DNA of 64,000 nucleotides from Rotaria sordida (Eukaryota; Rotifera; Eurotatoria; Philodinida; Philodinidae). Below, piece after piece: positions 21,433 to 34,170 of the stretch. The position numbers were made by a program, and so were the translations under genes. The DNA lies in contig CAJNOL010001132.1 of NCBI GenBank assembly GCA_905250125.1, forward strand, positions 1-64,000, read 5' to 3'. The notes under the pieces were generated by a model. It was not told the origin of the DNA and ran no database searches. It saw nothing but the letters and a program-made list of their open reading frames with translations. The stretch's first letter is position 1, and each line of letters starts with the position of its first letter.

Positions 21433-23389
21433 CCCAGGTCGAAGAATCCGACAATAAGATCTTGTGCAATATTGCAATACCTTACAAGATCTTACTGTGA
21501 AATCTTATATGATCATATAAGATCGTATGAAAGTCATATACGATCTTGTATGATTTTTATAAGATAGTCATAAAGCCTGCACATCTGATGATATCGTACT
21601 GTACGATTCTTATATGATCTTATTGTATGATCTCATAAGATCTTGCATTATTCATACATGCTTCTATACAACTATAGAATGCATCGCATGATTGATATTC
21701 TTGCACTTTTCATCACCTCTACCTAATTTTTCAACAGGCTGAGTTACCTTCTTCAAACTCTTTGTTTCAAGAGAAAACATTTGTCGCGAAATTTTTATCA
21801 TTTTACTTCGTCTCAGACTAAATTTATTTTTAAATAAAAAAAATATTTATCATTTCCACATGAAAACATGCAATGAGTAATGCGTAGTCTTATCGAAAAC
21901 AGATCACAGTTCGGTTTGATGTTAATTTTAAGCTCGTCCTCGAATAATCGACCACCAGTATATAGAGTAGAGTTCGATATTGAAATTGACTTAATTAATT
22001 ACAGAGTTGTAGTTTGGAAAACGGATTTAACCAAATTATATTGGATAAGGTTTCCTTGATTTTATTTTAATCATAAATGAATAATTGTATTATATTTATT
22101 TTGTGTTAGTTGGAATGATCAGATAAAATAATTTAATTTAATTGTAGAAAAAATCTAGTATGTTAATTTTATTTCAATCGAAATAAAATAAAATGATAAA
22201 ATTAGGTTAATTTAGTTCCATATAATGTAAATTCTAAATAACATTATCAAATTGAATATTAATTTTGCATTAAAAAAATATAAATGCAATAATTCCATTA
22301 GTTTAACTTTATTTCAAGTAAGATTAATCTCTTCACTTTGAATTTATTTTATTTTCCCAGACTATTAAATAAATAATCTTATGAAAATGAACCTATTTTG
22401 TTGTAAAACAAGTATAGTTGTATTAAATTGCTTTCATTTTACTTTGACTATAAGTAGATAATCTTCTTAGATTAATTATATCTTAACTGAAATAAGTTAA
22501 GCATATACATCAAATGAAACTAACTCCTTTCACATTGATTGAAAGTAAAATAAAATAATATTTTTCATCATTAGTTTGAGTCAAAATAAACCAGAAATAT
22601 CGAAATTCAGTCGATGAAACCACAAAGACTAAATAAGATCGATACGAATTTCAAATATCTAAAACAAAACTGGATAATTTTGAAGAATTATAAATTAATA
22701 TAAAAAGCCTAGTTGTATTTTTGAAAAAATATATGACGTGCAATTTCTTCCAACATACCAGAATATAAGACGAATGTAACGGTTTCTCACTCATATATAT
22801 AGTATATATTAGCCATTGTCAGCTTACATGTCCTCTACACTAGAGAATTATTATTAATTACAGTTTTACAAACAAATACAAAAAATGTTTTTTTCAATAA
22901 GAATAAACGATAAAATGAATTTAACGAGATAAAATTCAAAACAATAATAAACTTAATCAAGTCAAATCAAATTGATTAGTAGTGTGCTGTTTTTATAATA
23001 AGCATCGCTGTATACAAAATGTGTATTTGCAATTTAAAAAGAAATTATATTTCTATTAGGAAGCATTCCATCACTTAAACACGTGTAGTAATCCACATCT
23101 ATAAACCTATCGTTATAAAAACTAGTTTGCATGAGAAATATCTTAAAATTATGGTCTGACAAGATCCTACAATATCTTACAAGACTCCCATCCTCCGATC
23201 TTGCAAGAATCTTATATCAAGAATCATATAAGATTGACGCTAGCATCTTATAATAAGAATCATATTAAATCTTAGAACAAGAAATTTGCAAGATTTCGTA
23301 AGATCATACAATCTGAATCTTACAAAATCTAATTGTCAGTAAGATCGTATAAGATCTTATATGATCCTCGTACGATTTTTGCACCTGGG
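21433..23389. mobile_element. 1.96-kb element with CCCAGGT termini and AAGATC-rich ends
   Basis: It begins CCCAGGTCGAAGAATC at 21433 and ends GATTTTTGCACCTGGG at 23389, forming imperfect inverted termini. Both subterminal zones (21455-21650 and 23155-23380) are crowded with short palindromic motifs of the AAGATCTTAT / TATATGATC type in both orientations, the sort of arrangement that transposases of several families bind. The 1.5-kb interior is extremely AT-rich with no coding frame. Non-autonomous DNA transposon, superfamily not assigned. TG flanks both ends, too short to be persuasive. Confidence 0.75.
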
Positions 23390-23676
23390 TGTGTTTCACT
23401 GACAGAATGTTCAATTTATTTTGAAACGATTTCCATGGACTTATTCTTCCTTAGTGGCTTATTCAGATCTCATGATTCTCATACTAATCTATCTCACTAA
23501 GACTGTACATGTTGTTCTAATAATCAGTTTTTGTATAGAAGAATGTTTGGTGATAAAATAGTAGATGGTTTTGAAAAGGTCATTTTAAAGTTTTTGGAAA
23601 TGAACTTTTTCGATTATTTATCCATACTATTGCCTTCTGACCTCAGATGTATGTCGCGGATATATTCACTGTTACA

Positions 23677-24022
23677 GTATCTATGCTAAAAGTTTCAGCA
23701 ATAAAGAGCGATAATTCGTAGAGAAATCTGCAAGTATTTCTCATATATAGTTGAAGTGAAACTTATTGTAAGGCTTATTCTGCTACCATTTCGGGATTAA
23801 TTTAAATTCCGAAACAGTAGTTAACTGTATTTTAGAATTACTTACATGTGAGAATATCTCAGGCGTCTATGATTATGATATAAAGTTTTGATTTAAACCA
23901 GAAATGATAGCAGGATAAGCCTTGCAATAAGTTTCACTTCAACTATACATGAGAAACACTTGCGGATTTCTCTACGAATTCTCGCTCTTTATTGCTGAAA
24001 CTTTTAGCATAGATACTCTAAA
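23677..24022. mobile_element. Inner palindrome of about 345 bp
   Basis: AGTATCTATGCTAAAAGTTT at 23679 returns inverted as AAACTTTTAGCATAGATACT ending near 24018. The arms converge on a centre near 23850 and carry matched blocks such as AATAAAGAGCG and GTTGAAGTGAAACTTATTG. It sits inside the left side of the outer foldback. Confidence 0.88.
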
Positions 24023-24765
24023 CTTAAAGTTAAAGTAAAACACTTTAAAACTTTAAACTTTAATTAAAGTGAAAGACTTTAAAACTTAAACTTTCATAAA
24101 GTCAACATTAAAGTCGATAAGGGATACCCATACGTCCTCAAGGTCTGTAGTATAGAGATACCCTTAGGTCCTCAAGAGCTATACTATAAAGGTATCCTTA
24201 GGTCCTCATGGCCTATACTTTAGAGACACTCTTAGGTCTTCAATTGCTATACTATAGGAGTACGCTTAGGTCCTAAAGTGCTACACTATAGGGATGCCCT
24301 TAGGTCCTCACGGCCTATACTTTAGAGACACTCTTAGATCCTCAAGTGCTATACTATAGGGGTACGTTTAGGTCCTCAAGACTTATACTATAGGTTACAG
24401 TAAATGTCTTGAGGGCCTAAGTGTACCTCTGTAGTATAGCACTTGAGGACCTAAGGGTGCCTCTATAGTATAGGCCTTCAGGACTTGAGGTATCCCTATA
24501 GTATAGCTCTTGAGGACCTAAGGATACCTCTATGGTATAGTTCTTGAGGATCTAAGGGTATCCCTACAGTGTAGCTCTTGAGGACCTAAGGGTTCCCTTA
24601 TAGTATAGTCATTAAGGACATAAAGACATTCTTTATCGACTTTAATGTTGACTTTATTGCAGTTAAAGTTTTAAAGTGTTTTACTTTAATTAAAGTTTAA
24701 AGTATTACTTTAAATTTTAATACTTTTTCAAAGTGTTTTAAAGTTAAAGTGTCACCCCTAGTCAA
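24022..24765. repeat. Palindromic 34-bp minisatellite with AAAGT-rich ends
   Basis: The outer 100 bp on each side are built of TTAAAGT / ACTTTAA repeats. Inside, 24130-24400 is a tandem array of about eight 34-bp units (GGTCCTCAAG, GCTATACTATA, GGTACCCTTA). From about 24410 to 24620 the same unit continues in the opposite orientation (CTTGAGGACCTAAGGGTA, TATAGTATAG) about six times. The whole block is therefore one array folded on itself at about 24405. It is inserted within the outer foldback. Confidence 0.93.
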
Positions 24766-25441
24766 AAGACAATAGTATAGAGAAATAATCGAAAAAGTTC
24801 ATTTTTAGTGGTACCAACAAATATGCTTTGTCTCAAAAACTTTAAAATGACCTTTTCAAAACTATCCACTATTTTATCACAAAACATTCTTCTATACAAA
24901 AATTGATTATTAAAGCAATATGTACAGTCTTAGTGAGATAGATTAATATGAGAATCATGAGATCTGAATAAGTTACTAAGGAAGAATAAGTCTATGAAAA
25001 TCGTTTCAAAATAAATTGAACATCTTGTATCTTCAGAAGAAAACGTTCGTCCTAATCGAAATTTTCGATGTATGATAGGGAGCGATAAAATTTCTTTATG
25101 GAAAAAATTTCAGATCAAAATCTCGATATGGATTTTTTCTTTATGTACAATGCACGAAATCAAAAATTCAGAAAATAGCCATAACTTAGGAAGAAAGCAA
25201 CAAGAGAATAAATTATTATAGATTTTGTCGACTCTACGTAGGTCTTATTTAATGACACAAATTTCATTCGAAAAACTCTTTATCATCTGTAAAGGTTCAC
25301 TCGTCAGATAAACATGTTAACTTTCAGATGTTTATATAATTGAAAATATATATTTAATCCTTTAATGACTGAGAGTTTTTTAATAATTAGATTTTATTCA
25401 TCAGTTATTTTCTTCACTACAGATTGACTGACTTAAATTTT

Positions 25442-28400
25442 ATGGATACTCAACTCTCATCGGACGGGCAATATCGTAATGATGAATTCATTACAATGTC
25501 AAACATATCTCATCAGACAACTGAATCGAATAATATTTATAATCAGGAAGACTTCAATCAAATTTGTGAAGAACAGTATGTATTTTTGTTAATAATATTA
25601 ATTTGACTCAGATCAAAATTTCTTCTTTGATTAAGACAAAAAAGATCTTCCTCGCATGTAAAACTAACTGGCATGCATGTTTGTTTGTTTGGAATATTCA
25701 CCAGTATAGCAATTGTTGTCGGAATATTGATAGTATGTTTTACTTCACCCAAATCAAGTATGTTTCTCATTTGTTATTTTGATAAATGATATGATTATTA
25801 AAATGTCTATTAAGTTTGAAAAAAAAAGTTCAAATTTTAATTAACTTTTGAAAGAAATTTCAATTCTATTACCCTGTTTTTCGAGAAAGTTTCGTGGTTT
25901 TTTTTTGAAAGTTTTTAGTTTTGAGAATACTGTCTTTCTATTTGTATCAGCATTGAATACACATTATTATGTTATTAAAATAGGATAGATGGCGCTAGCC
26001 TACACAATCTGTTATGTACTTTTAGAAATTTCACTTAAATATATTATGAATATGCCATTTTAATGATTGTTTTTGCTGAATTTCAAAAAAAAACATCTGT
26101 GTCAAAATTTTTTTTATCGATCCTCTTATAACATGATTTTCAATAAGAAATAATTGAAACTCCTCTCACCCGATTCAAGATATCATCAATGTTTTGTTTT
26201 TGTTTTAAAGTTCTAAATGCAAGTAAACTTTTGTCCGATTAGATTTTTTATAGTTGAGTGCTCTGTTAAGAAAAACAAGATTTAGTACCTTGAAGTCATC
26301 TTTTTTTGGTTATTTTAAGACTATATGTACTAAAATGATAGTACACGAATTTCAAAATTTTGTGCGGAAAAACTGAGTGCAGGTTTTGACTTCAATTGGA
26401 AGTCACCCCAAGCTTTAGACCTTTTTGTAGTAACGAAGTTATCGGGATTCTGTTGAATGTCATAAATGGACTATTAATAAGCCCGTAGTTCGGACTAGTC
26501 TGACGTATAAAGCCAAAATCTTTATCAGAAACGTCCTATGTCGTTAACTTTTCATCAAATTTAACTGTTACCAGCTGTTTATAAAAAAAATCGACGGTTT
26601 GAACAGTTTAGTTTTTTTTTTTCATCAAGTCTTTGATAGTTTTTCTATCAAATTAATATTTTCTGCCTTGACGAGATCGATTGCTACCGAAAAAGCCGTT
26701 TTCAATATGCCATGGTACATTTGATCAAATGACGCCATATTTTTTCCTATTAATTAAGTCTTGTTACTGATGACTGTTTTTGTGGTCTCATCTTTAACAA
26801 ATAATCAAACTAGAAAACTAGGCAAAAACAGTTTATGTAGCTAATACAGAACGTCATGAGCGAGCTCACATTAGAAGGACAACACAATTTCGACTGGCAT
26901 CTAACACTTTTCTAAGAGTTTAAAAGTATTCATTGAGTGAGATATTAAAAAATCAAACAGCAGAATCGCGTCTAATCGATGATTTTCGAGTCGTTCGTAG
27001 AACATGAGATTTATCACTAGAGTAACTTATTTCTGAAAGTTTCAGTCAATATAGACTATTCTAAATGATGAATCTGTGTTGTGAGAGAAGGTGAGAACTT
27101 GAAAGATCAAGAAAATGTTTATGTGCTTTGAATTTACTCTCAACTAGAACCATCAATTCTTTCAAATGAAAGAGACGAAAATAATCATAGAATTTGTTTT
27201 ATTCTATATACTAATGGCACCAAGAAGAAAAAAATCTTATTCGGACATTCCGAGCCGTCCGGAGCCATTTTGAGTCATTCGAATGGCTCGGAATGAGATT
27301 TTCCCCCCCTTGAATAGCATCGATATGTCTATGTTGTTTGTTTTCATCTAACTTTGATATGAGTGAAACAATATAATTGATAAATAGATGATAATGATCA
27401 ATCATAGATATTTAATTCATTCAAAACTGTATTATTTTAGAGGAAACATGTGACTTTTCCTTTAAACGAATGATGAAAAGTTCAATTGTCTTCAGTTCAC
27501 AGCCACGATCTGTTGCTGTCGGTGATTTTAATAATGATCATCAAATCGATATGGTTGTAGCGAATTCTGGTACAGATACTATTGGAATATTTCTTTCACA
27601 AGACGATGGAACATTTACAAATCAACAAGTATATCCAACTGGATTCAACTCTAATCCTCATTCGCTTGCTATTAATCATTTCAATAATGACAATTATTTA
27701 GATATTGCTGTTGCTAATTATGGTACGAATAACATTGGGATATTTTTAGGAAATAAAAATGGAACATTTTCTAATCAAAAAGTATTTTCACTTAATTCTT
27801 CACGTCCATTTTTTATTACTATTGGTGATTTCAATAATGATAATAAAATGGATATTATTGTAGCCAACTATGGTACTAATACTATTGGTATTCTTCTTGG
27901 AAATGATAATGGATCTTTTCAAGATCAAATAACTTATTCTACTGGTTATGATTCTCTTCCATATGCATTAGTGGTTGGTGATTTCAACAAAGATAAGCAA
28001 TTAGATATTGCTGTAGCTAATTATGGTACTGACAATATTGGTATTTTTCTTGGATATGGTAATGGATCATTTGGAAATCAAAAAACTTATACAACTACTC
28101 TGAATTCGAATCCATCTTCTATGGCTATCGGAGATTTAAATAACGATAATTATCTCGATATTATAGTTGCAAATTCTGGTACTGGCAACATTGGTATATT
28201 TCTTGGATATGAGGATGGTACATTTTCAACACAAAATACGTTTTCGATAAGTTCCAATTGTCGTCCACACTATGTCAATGTAGGTTACTTTGATCAGGAC
28301 AATCAACTAGATGTTGTTGTTGTTGATTCAGAAAACGATCAAGTACATATTCTTCTACAATATGATAATGGAACATTTGCTACAATAACAACATATGATG

Positions 28401-31400
28401 CAATATCTGGATCTAGTCCATTCTTTGTTGCTGTTACAAACCGTAATAACGATAATCAATCAGATATTGCTATAGTCAACTATGGTACTAATGATGTACT
28501 TGTATTTAGTAAATATTTTATAAAACCATCGACAAGACAAAGAAATTATAGGATTGGACAAGATTCTCGCCCGTCTTCCATTGTAACTTTTAACTTTAAC
28601 AATGATGATCAACCAGATTTATTGGTTAATAATTTCAACGATGATAATTTACTAATACTAACTGGTAATAATGATGGAACTTTTGAGCAAACAAGAGCAT
28701 ATTCGACTGGAAGTAAATCAGCTCCAAAATGTTTATGTATTGGTGATTTAAACAACGACAATCGAATGGATATTATCAGTGCAAACTTTGGTTCTGATAG
28801 TGTTGGTATTCTGCTTGCAGAAGACAATGGAACTTTTTCTAATGTGACAACTTACTTTGTGGGCCTCGGTTCTACACCGTTTTCAGTTGCTGTTGGAGAT
28901 TTTAATAATGATAATCGATTAGATATTGTCACTGCAAATTACGGATTTGGCGGTTTTAGTATTCTTCTTGGCCATGGGAATGGGACTTTTGCTAACGCCA
29001 TGACGTACTTTACTGATATTATCTTTGTGCCGATAACAGTTGTTGTCGGCGATGTCAACAACGATAATAAATTGGATATTGCTATCGCTGATTCCGGCTC
29101 TAACAATGTGGGTGTTCTTCTCGGACATGGGAACGGTACTTTTTCTAATCCAATGATGTATTATGTTGGCAGTTTTTCTAGTCCAAATGTCATTAGACTT
29201 GCTGATTTGACTAATGATAATCATTTGGATATTGTTGTCACTACTTTAGATGGAGGCTTTGTAGGTGTTTTTCTCGGATATGGAAACGGAACATTTCAAG
29301 AAATCACAATCTATTGGGTTAGTTTTACTTCATCTCTTTACGGCATTGCTATTGCTGATTTCAACAATGATTATCGCCTTGATTTCGTCGTGGCTGATAT
29401 TATAAATGACAAAATAATTATCTTTTATGGATATGGAAACGGCAGTTTCCAACTTGCAAGGACATATTCTACTGGTTTTGGTTCGAATCCGTATGCCATC
29501 ACCACTGCCAAGCTGAGGAACAGCAATCAAATAAATATCATTGTTACTCTATGGGGTACTGGGAATGTTGGTGTTTTAACTGAATATGTTGCTGCAGAAT
29601 TTGCAAATCAAGAAACATATTCAACTGGTTCAGCTCCACAACCTTATTCTGTAACTGTTGGTAATTTCAATGATGATAATTACATAGATATAGTCATCGT
29701 CAATTCAGGAAGTGATAATTTAGATATACTTTTCAATTCGGGTAATGGTACATTTAAAACACAAGTGACATATTCTCTCGGTACTAATTCATATCCCCGA
29801 TATGTTATCGCTGGTGATGTTAACAAAGATTATTATTTAGATATAGTTACTGTTAATTCAAAGAATAATAGTATCAGTGTATTATTGGGATATGGTAATA
29901 GAACTTTTGATATTCCAAGGATGTATTCAACTGGAGAAAATTCATATCCATTGGCAGTAGCTATGGGTGATTTTAATAATGATAATCGATCAGATTTAGT
30001 TATTGCTAATGCAGGCACAGATACTATAGGTGTACTTCTTGGATTCAATTACACATCGTTTCAAAGTGGAAACACTTATTCCAGTAATAATACTCAAGGA
30101 CCACAGAAAATCATTACTTGTGACTTCAACAATGATAAATATCTAGATGTTGCTGTTACTTTTTCCAGTAGTAACAACATAGGTATTCTTCTTGGATACG
30201 GTAACGCAAGTTTTGGTACCATGATGACTTATTCGACTGGAACTAATTCAACACCTCAATCATTGGCTGTTTATGATTTTAATAATGATGGACAATTGGA
30301 TATTGTCGTTGCTAATTCAGGTACTGATGACATAGGTATCCTTCTTGGATATGGTAATGGTAGTTTCTCTAGCATGATAAGATATTCAACTGGAAAACAT
30401 TCTGGTCCGGCTGCGGTCGTCTTAACCGATATAAACAATGATGGCCGAATAGATATTGTTGTGGCCAACTATGCTACTGACAATATAGGTATTCTACTTG
30501 GACGTGACAATTTAACTTTTAATACCATAGTGACTTACTCGACTGGAGATAATTCGCTCCCTATATCTGTTGATGTTAGTGATTTTGACAATGACGGTCA
30601 AATGGACATCGTCGTTGCTAATCATGGTACTAGTAGTATCACTATTTTTTTAGGTTATGAAAATGGAAGGTTTACAACTCAAGTGAATTATTCAACAGGT
30701 TATCAATCTTGGCCATCTTGGATAACTATTGGAGATTTCAATAGAGACAATCGACTTGATATTGCTACTAGTAATTTTAATCTGAATAGTGTCGGTATTT
30801 TTCTAGGATATGGCAATGGCACTTTCACTCCTGTCACAATATTTTCCACTGGACATGGTTCTGCTCCACAACATGTTGAAGCTCGAGATTTTAATAATGA
30901 TGGCATATTAGATATCGCTGTCGCTAATTATGGAAGTAACAATATTGTTGTGTTATTTGGAGTTGGAGACGGGAGTTTTCTACTAGGAACACCATACCAA
31001 ACTGGTCCAGGATCTGGACCATGGGGGTTAGTTATTGGTGATTTTGACAATGATACTAAGTTAGATATTGCCGTGGCAAATCTAGAATCAAATAATATAT
31101 ACATCGTTCTTGGATATGGCCAAGAACTTTATGGCAGTGTAACATTATATAGTATGGACTTTGGATCACAGCCATACTCAGTCGCTATTGGTGATCTGAA
31201 TAACGATGGTCAATCAGATATTGTCGTAGCTAATTATGGTACCGACAATGTAGGTATTGCACTTGGACGCAGTCATGGAGTTTTTGATATTATAAGAACA
31301 TATTCAACAGGAGTTGGTTCTGCTCCATATTCTGTTGCTATAGCTGATTTTAATAACGACAATCGATTGGATATTGTTGTTAGTAATTCTGAAGCTGATA

Positions 31401-31735
31401 ATATTGCTATTCTGCTAGGTTCTGGTAATGGAACGTTTGTAACTCGAGCAACATACTCAACAGGTGCTCTCTCTCGACCATATACAGTTGCCATAGCTGA
31501 TTTTAATAACGATCATATACCGGATATTGCCATTGCGAATTCTGGTACTAACAATATATTCTTACTTTATGGATATGGGAACGGTCTTTTCGGAAACGAA
31601 ACTATCTATACTCTAGGTTATGGATATCTTCCATACTCGCTTGCAATACAAGACTTCAATCAAGATGGTTGGATGGGCATTGCCATTGCTTGCTATGGCA
31701 CAGATCATGTAGAAACTCTAATAGAAATGTGTTAA
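25442..31735 (+). CDS. Type II membrane protein with 28 FG-GAP/VCBS-like repeats
   Basis: Predicted exons 25442-25575, 25636-25757 and 27441-31735 join in frame to 1516 residues. Residues 1-54 are polar and cytosolic, ending QQKRSSSHVK. Residues about 58-80 (GMHVCLFGIFTSIAIVVGIL and onward) form one membrane helix preceded by positive charge, so the rest should be extracellular. It consists of 28 repeats of about 50 residues with the pattern GDFNNDNRLDIVVANYGTDN, IGILLGYGNGTF, YSTG. DFNNDN-type loops are the Ca-binding loops of FG-GAP (integrin-like beta-propeller) repeats, so several propellers are likely. NGTF gives an N-glycosylation sequon in most repeats. The repeats are very alike, pointing to internal tandem duplication. 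Such proteins are common in bdelloids; ligand unknown. The second intron is 1.68 kb, far longer than usual here. AATAAA at 31865-31870. Confidence 0.88.
25758..27440 (+). other. Long second intron of the FG-GAP gene
   Basis: GT...AG bounded 1683-bp intron. AT-rich, no transposon recognised. It contains a hairpin at about 27243-27293 with arms ATTCCGAGCC and GGCTCGGAAT. A further small exon inside cannot be excluded, but the flanking exons join in frame without one. Confidence 0.55.
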
Positions 31736-31965
31736 AGTTACTATTATTTCATACAGTTTTTTTATTTTCTCGTTTTATTTCTATTGACTAACCAAGCTTT
31801 TTGCTAAAATCAGAATGGACTTCCATTCTTGTTGTTTTATTCATATGAAAATAATCATTGTGTAAATAAATGTATCTTCGTACGTCGATCTTTACATAAC
31901 ATGGCCAGTGTGGGTATCATTTTACACTATAAGAAATACATAAGAAAACCTATTGTAAGCGCATT

Positions 31966-32022
31966 GGTGTGAGTGTGGGTGGAAAGCTTATTGACCAGTT
32001 CGTACACCCACATCCACACCCT
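31966..32022. repeat. Telomere-like palindrome 8
   Basis: GGTGTGAGTGTGGGTGG, a loop of about 22 bp, then CACCCACATCCACACCCTCT. It lies 231 bp behind the FG-GAP stop codon. Confidence 0.85.
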
Positions 32023-32232
32023 CTCTTAATAAAAGGATAAAACTGTTTTTTCCTAGTGCAGATATACTGAAATATAATCGAAATTAATCAATTCTCAATA
32101 GGTGATATGTAATATATCTTGTCTCGAAGGATCTTTGCATGAATGCAAAATTAACAATATAATTGTTGATTTATTAATTTAATCACACATTCACTTGCAT
32201 CTGCTCAATATTTACCTATAAATGTTGTTTTA

Positions 32233-32297
32233 GTGGGTATGGATGTGGGTTTGGGTATGTACGTTGTCACCACTACTTACACCCACACCCACACCCA
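32233..32297. repeat. Telomere-like palindrome 9
   Basis: GTGGGTATGGATGTGGGTTT, loop with GTACGTTGTCACCACTACTT, then ACACCCACACCCACACCCA. Confidence 0.88.
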
Positions 32298-32302
32298 TTT
32301 TT

Positions 32303-32515
32303 CCATATCATTTTTCATATAGAAATCATCATTATTACTATGAATTTTCATTTTTCTGTTGAAAAATAAAATATATATCTGGGTATGATAGTATGTAAGA
32401 ATCTTTCCTATAGAAGAAATCATTTTTTCATTTTTCGATTTCATTTTTCATATAGGAGTCTTCATTAGTACTATGAATTTTTGGTTTTTTCACTGAAAAA
32501 AATGTATCTCCTTAT
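32303..32515 (+). repeat. Tandem duplication, period about 130 bp
   Basis: CATTTTTCATATAG, TCATTA, TACTATGAATTTT and GAAAAA blocks recur in order at about 32307-32370 and 32440-32505. Confidence 0.7.
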
Positions 32516-32639
32516 GAAGTGAGGCATTTTTGACTTGAAGCTAAAAATTCCGCTTGGAATTAATATTTTTGACCCCGATCGATTTGTTGGCCTAACCCTC
32601 ATCTTAAGAACTGTCTAAATCAAGAAGGGAAGAAAAAAG

Positions 32640-32830
32640 TTCGTCTAGGGATAACATAGAATTATAAGTCTAAAGTATGATGGAATTCAAGAAAATCAAG
32701 CAATTCAAGAAATTTCGCAAACATACATTGAGTAGTAAGCTATAAGTCTAAACTATGATGGAATTCATGGAATTTAAGAAAATCAAGAAATTTAAGAAAA
32801 TTCCTGAATTTCTAGAATTTCTTGATTTTC
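32640..32830. repeat. GAATTTCTTGA-rich low-complexity block
   Basis: Many short AAGAAATTTAAGAAAATCAA runs with the inverse AATTTCTTGATTTTCTTGAA at the right end, able to fold on itself. A 16-bp direct repeat (TATAAGTCTAAA, TATGATGGAATTC) occurs near 32664 and 32741. Confidence 0.65.
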
Positions 32831-33299
32831 TTGAATTGCTAATTTTTGGATCGTGGTCACTGCTGGTTCGAGATATTTTTGCGAACTAATAAAACATGAT
32901 AGTGAAAGAAGTCAGAGTTTCGGCTGCTCCATGCAGCCATCCAATGGTAACTCTTGGATTTGGAAGGCTCGTGATGAAATCCATAGAACAAAAACGATCT
33001 GACTTCCTATCATTTCGGGAAGTAAAGCCGTGACTCGAATGAGTTGCTATAAACAACGGCATCGATTGTTCGTTCGAATAGTACTGCTCCTTGTAATCCA
33101 ATCTTATCGAACAAAAATGACTTGATTTTGAAAACCAGAATTTAGTAAATGAGTTTCAACCTTTCCCTACATGCGTTGCTTCACCCTAGAACAACCGAAA
33201 GAGTCATTAAGGTAAGTGAACTACCTCTATTGAAGGCGGTCCAGTTCACATTTGGTCTTACAGTAAAACTTGAAGAGAAAACATCAAAGATGAGAGCAG

Positions 33300-33590
33300 A
33301 TAAAGATGTGAGTGATGTCGCATCTCCTGGACAGATACAAAATGGCATGCGACCTCTCCTATCGCAAATGCATCTCTCGCAATAGTTCCAAGCTAAAAAT
33401 CGAAAAAAAATTTATTAGGAAATGCTAGGAGATGGAGATGCAGGAGATACTGCACCTCCTATTGGAGATGCATCTCCCGCAAGGATCTCAGCCTAAAAAT
33501 TGAAAAAAAATTTTATCAGGGGATGCTGGGAGATGCAGATGCAGCAGATACCGCATCTCCTGGAGAGATGTGGTGAGAGATTCAAGATAC
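33300..33590. repeat. Three tandem units of about 108 bp around GGAGATGCATCTCC
   Basis: Each unit holds CCTAAAAATTGAAAAAAAAT (or variant), GATGCTGGGAGATG, and ACCGCATCTCCTGGAGAGAT-like sequence. The middle unit contains the perfect 14-bp palindrome GGAGATGCATCTCC. Related but shorter matches continue to about 33655. An open frame at 33149-33385 runs into this repeat and is not convincing. Confidence 0.8.
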
Positions 33591-34170
33591 CTGTAATAAC
33601 TTAATAGTCTTTTATAAGGTACTTTGCTATATCTCGCATCTCCTGCATCCCCGATTTTCTGGATATGTGACACCGCTGCCTATTAGTTAAATCTTCTTTC
33701 TTCAATACCTTTTCAAACTTCAATTCTTCTGTTTCTTAGCTCGTCAAATCAAATTTTAGAAAAGCAAAAGACAATCGCTCAATCTTCATACTATTGATCT
33801 AAACAATTAATTTGATCTAATATATAAAACAAATACTTTCCACTCTTCTATGTTAATCTCTATAGACAGATCACAGTCAGTTGGCAAAGTTACTGATTTA
33901 ACTATTATCATATGTTTCACAAACAATAAAAAAGATCTTTTTCTTGTATGTAAAGACGGTGGAAATTATATCAATCGAATAAAGTTAAAGACATTTTTAC
34001 ATTTAATTAAATTATTTAAACAGAAGAAAAAAAGATTCTCCACATTATTCATAATTTGAAATATATTACCTGATAAAATGAGAGAAAAAAAAATGAAACA
34101 TAAGAATTTTGAAGATCTTTCTTCTTCTCAAATAAAACGTTTCCATGAAAAATAGAAACAAAGTTATTTG

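Larger units (their letters stand above)
23407..25025. mobile_element. Outer foldback element holding two inner palindromes
   Basis: GAATGTTCAATTTATTTTGA at the left end is matched inverted by TCAAAATAAATTGAACATC at 25006-25025. Arms of about 240 bp (23407-23650 and 24775-25025) include TGAGATAGATTA/TAATCTATCTCA and TTTTATCACCAAACATTCTT-like pairs. Between them lie two further inverted structures (23677-24022 and 24022-24765). Non-coding throughout. Confidence 0.88.

Noticed and set aside
28609-31494. Minus-strand open frames inside the FG-GAP exon
   Set aside because: Repeated antisense shadows of the sense repeats.
32886-33101. 71-residue minus-strand frame faintly like a retroelement integrase core
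   Set aside because: Only a few suggestive residues (SMDFITSLP); too short and isolated to name as an element.
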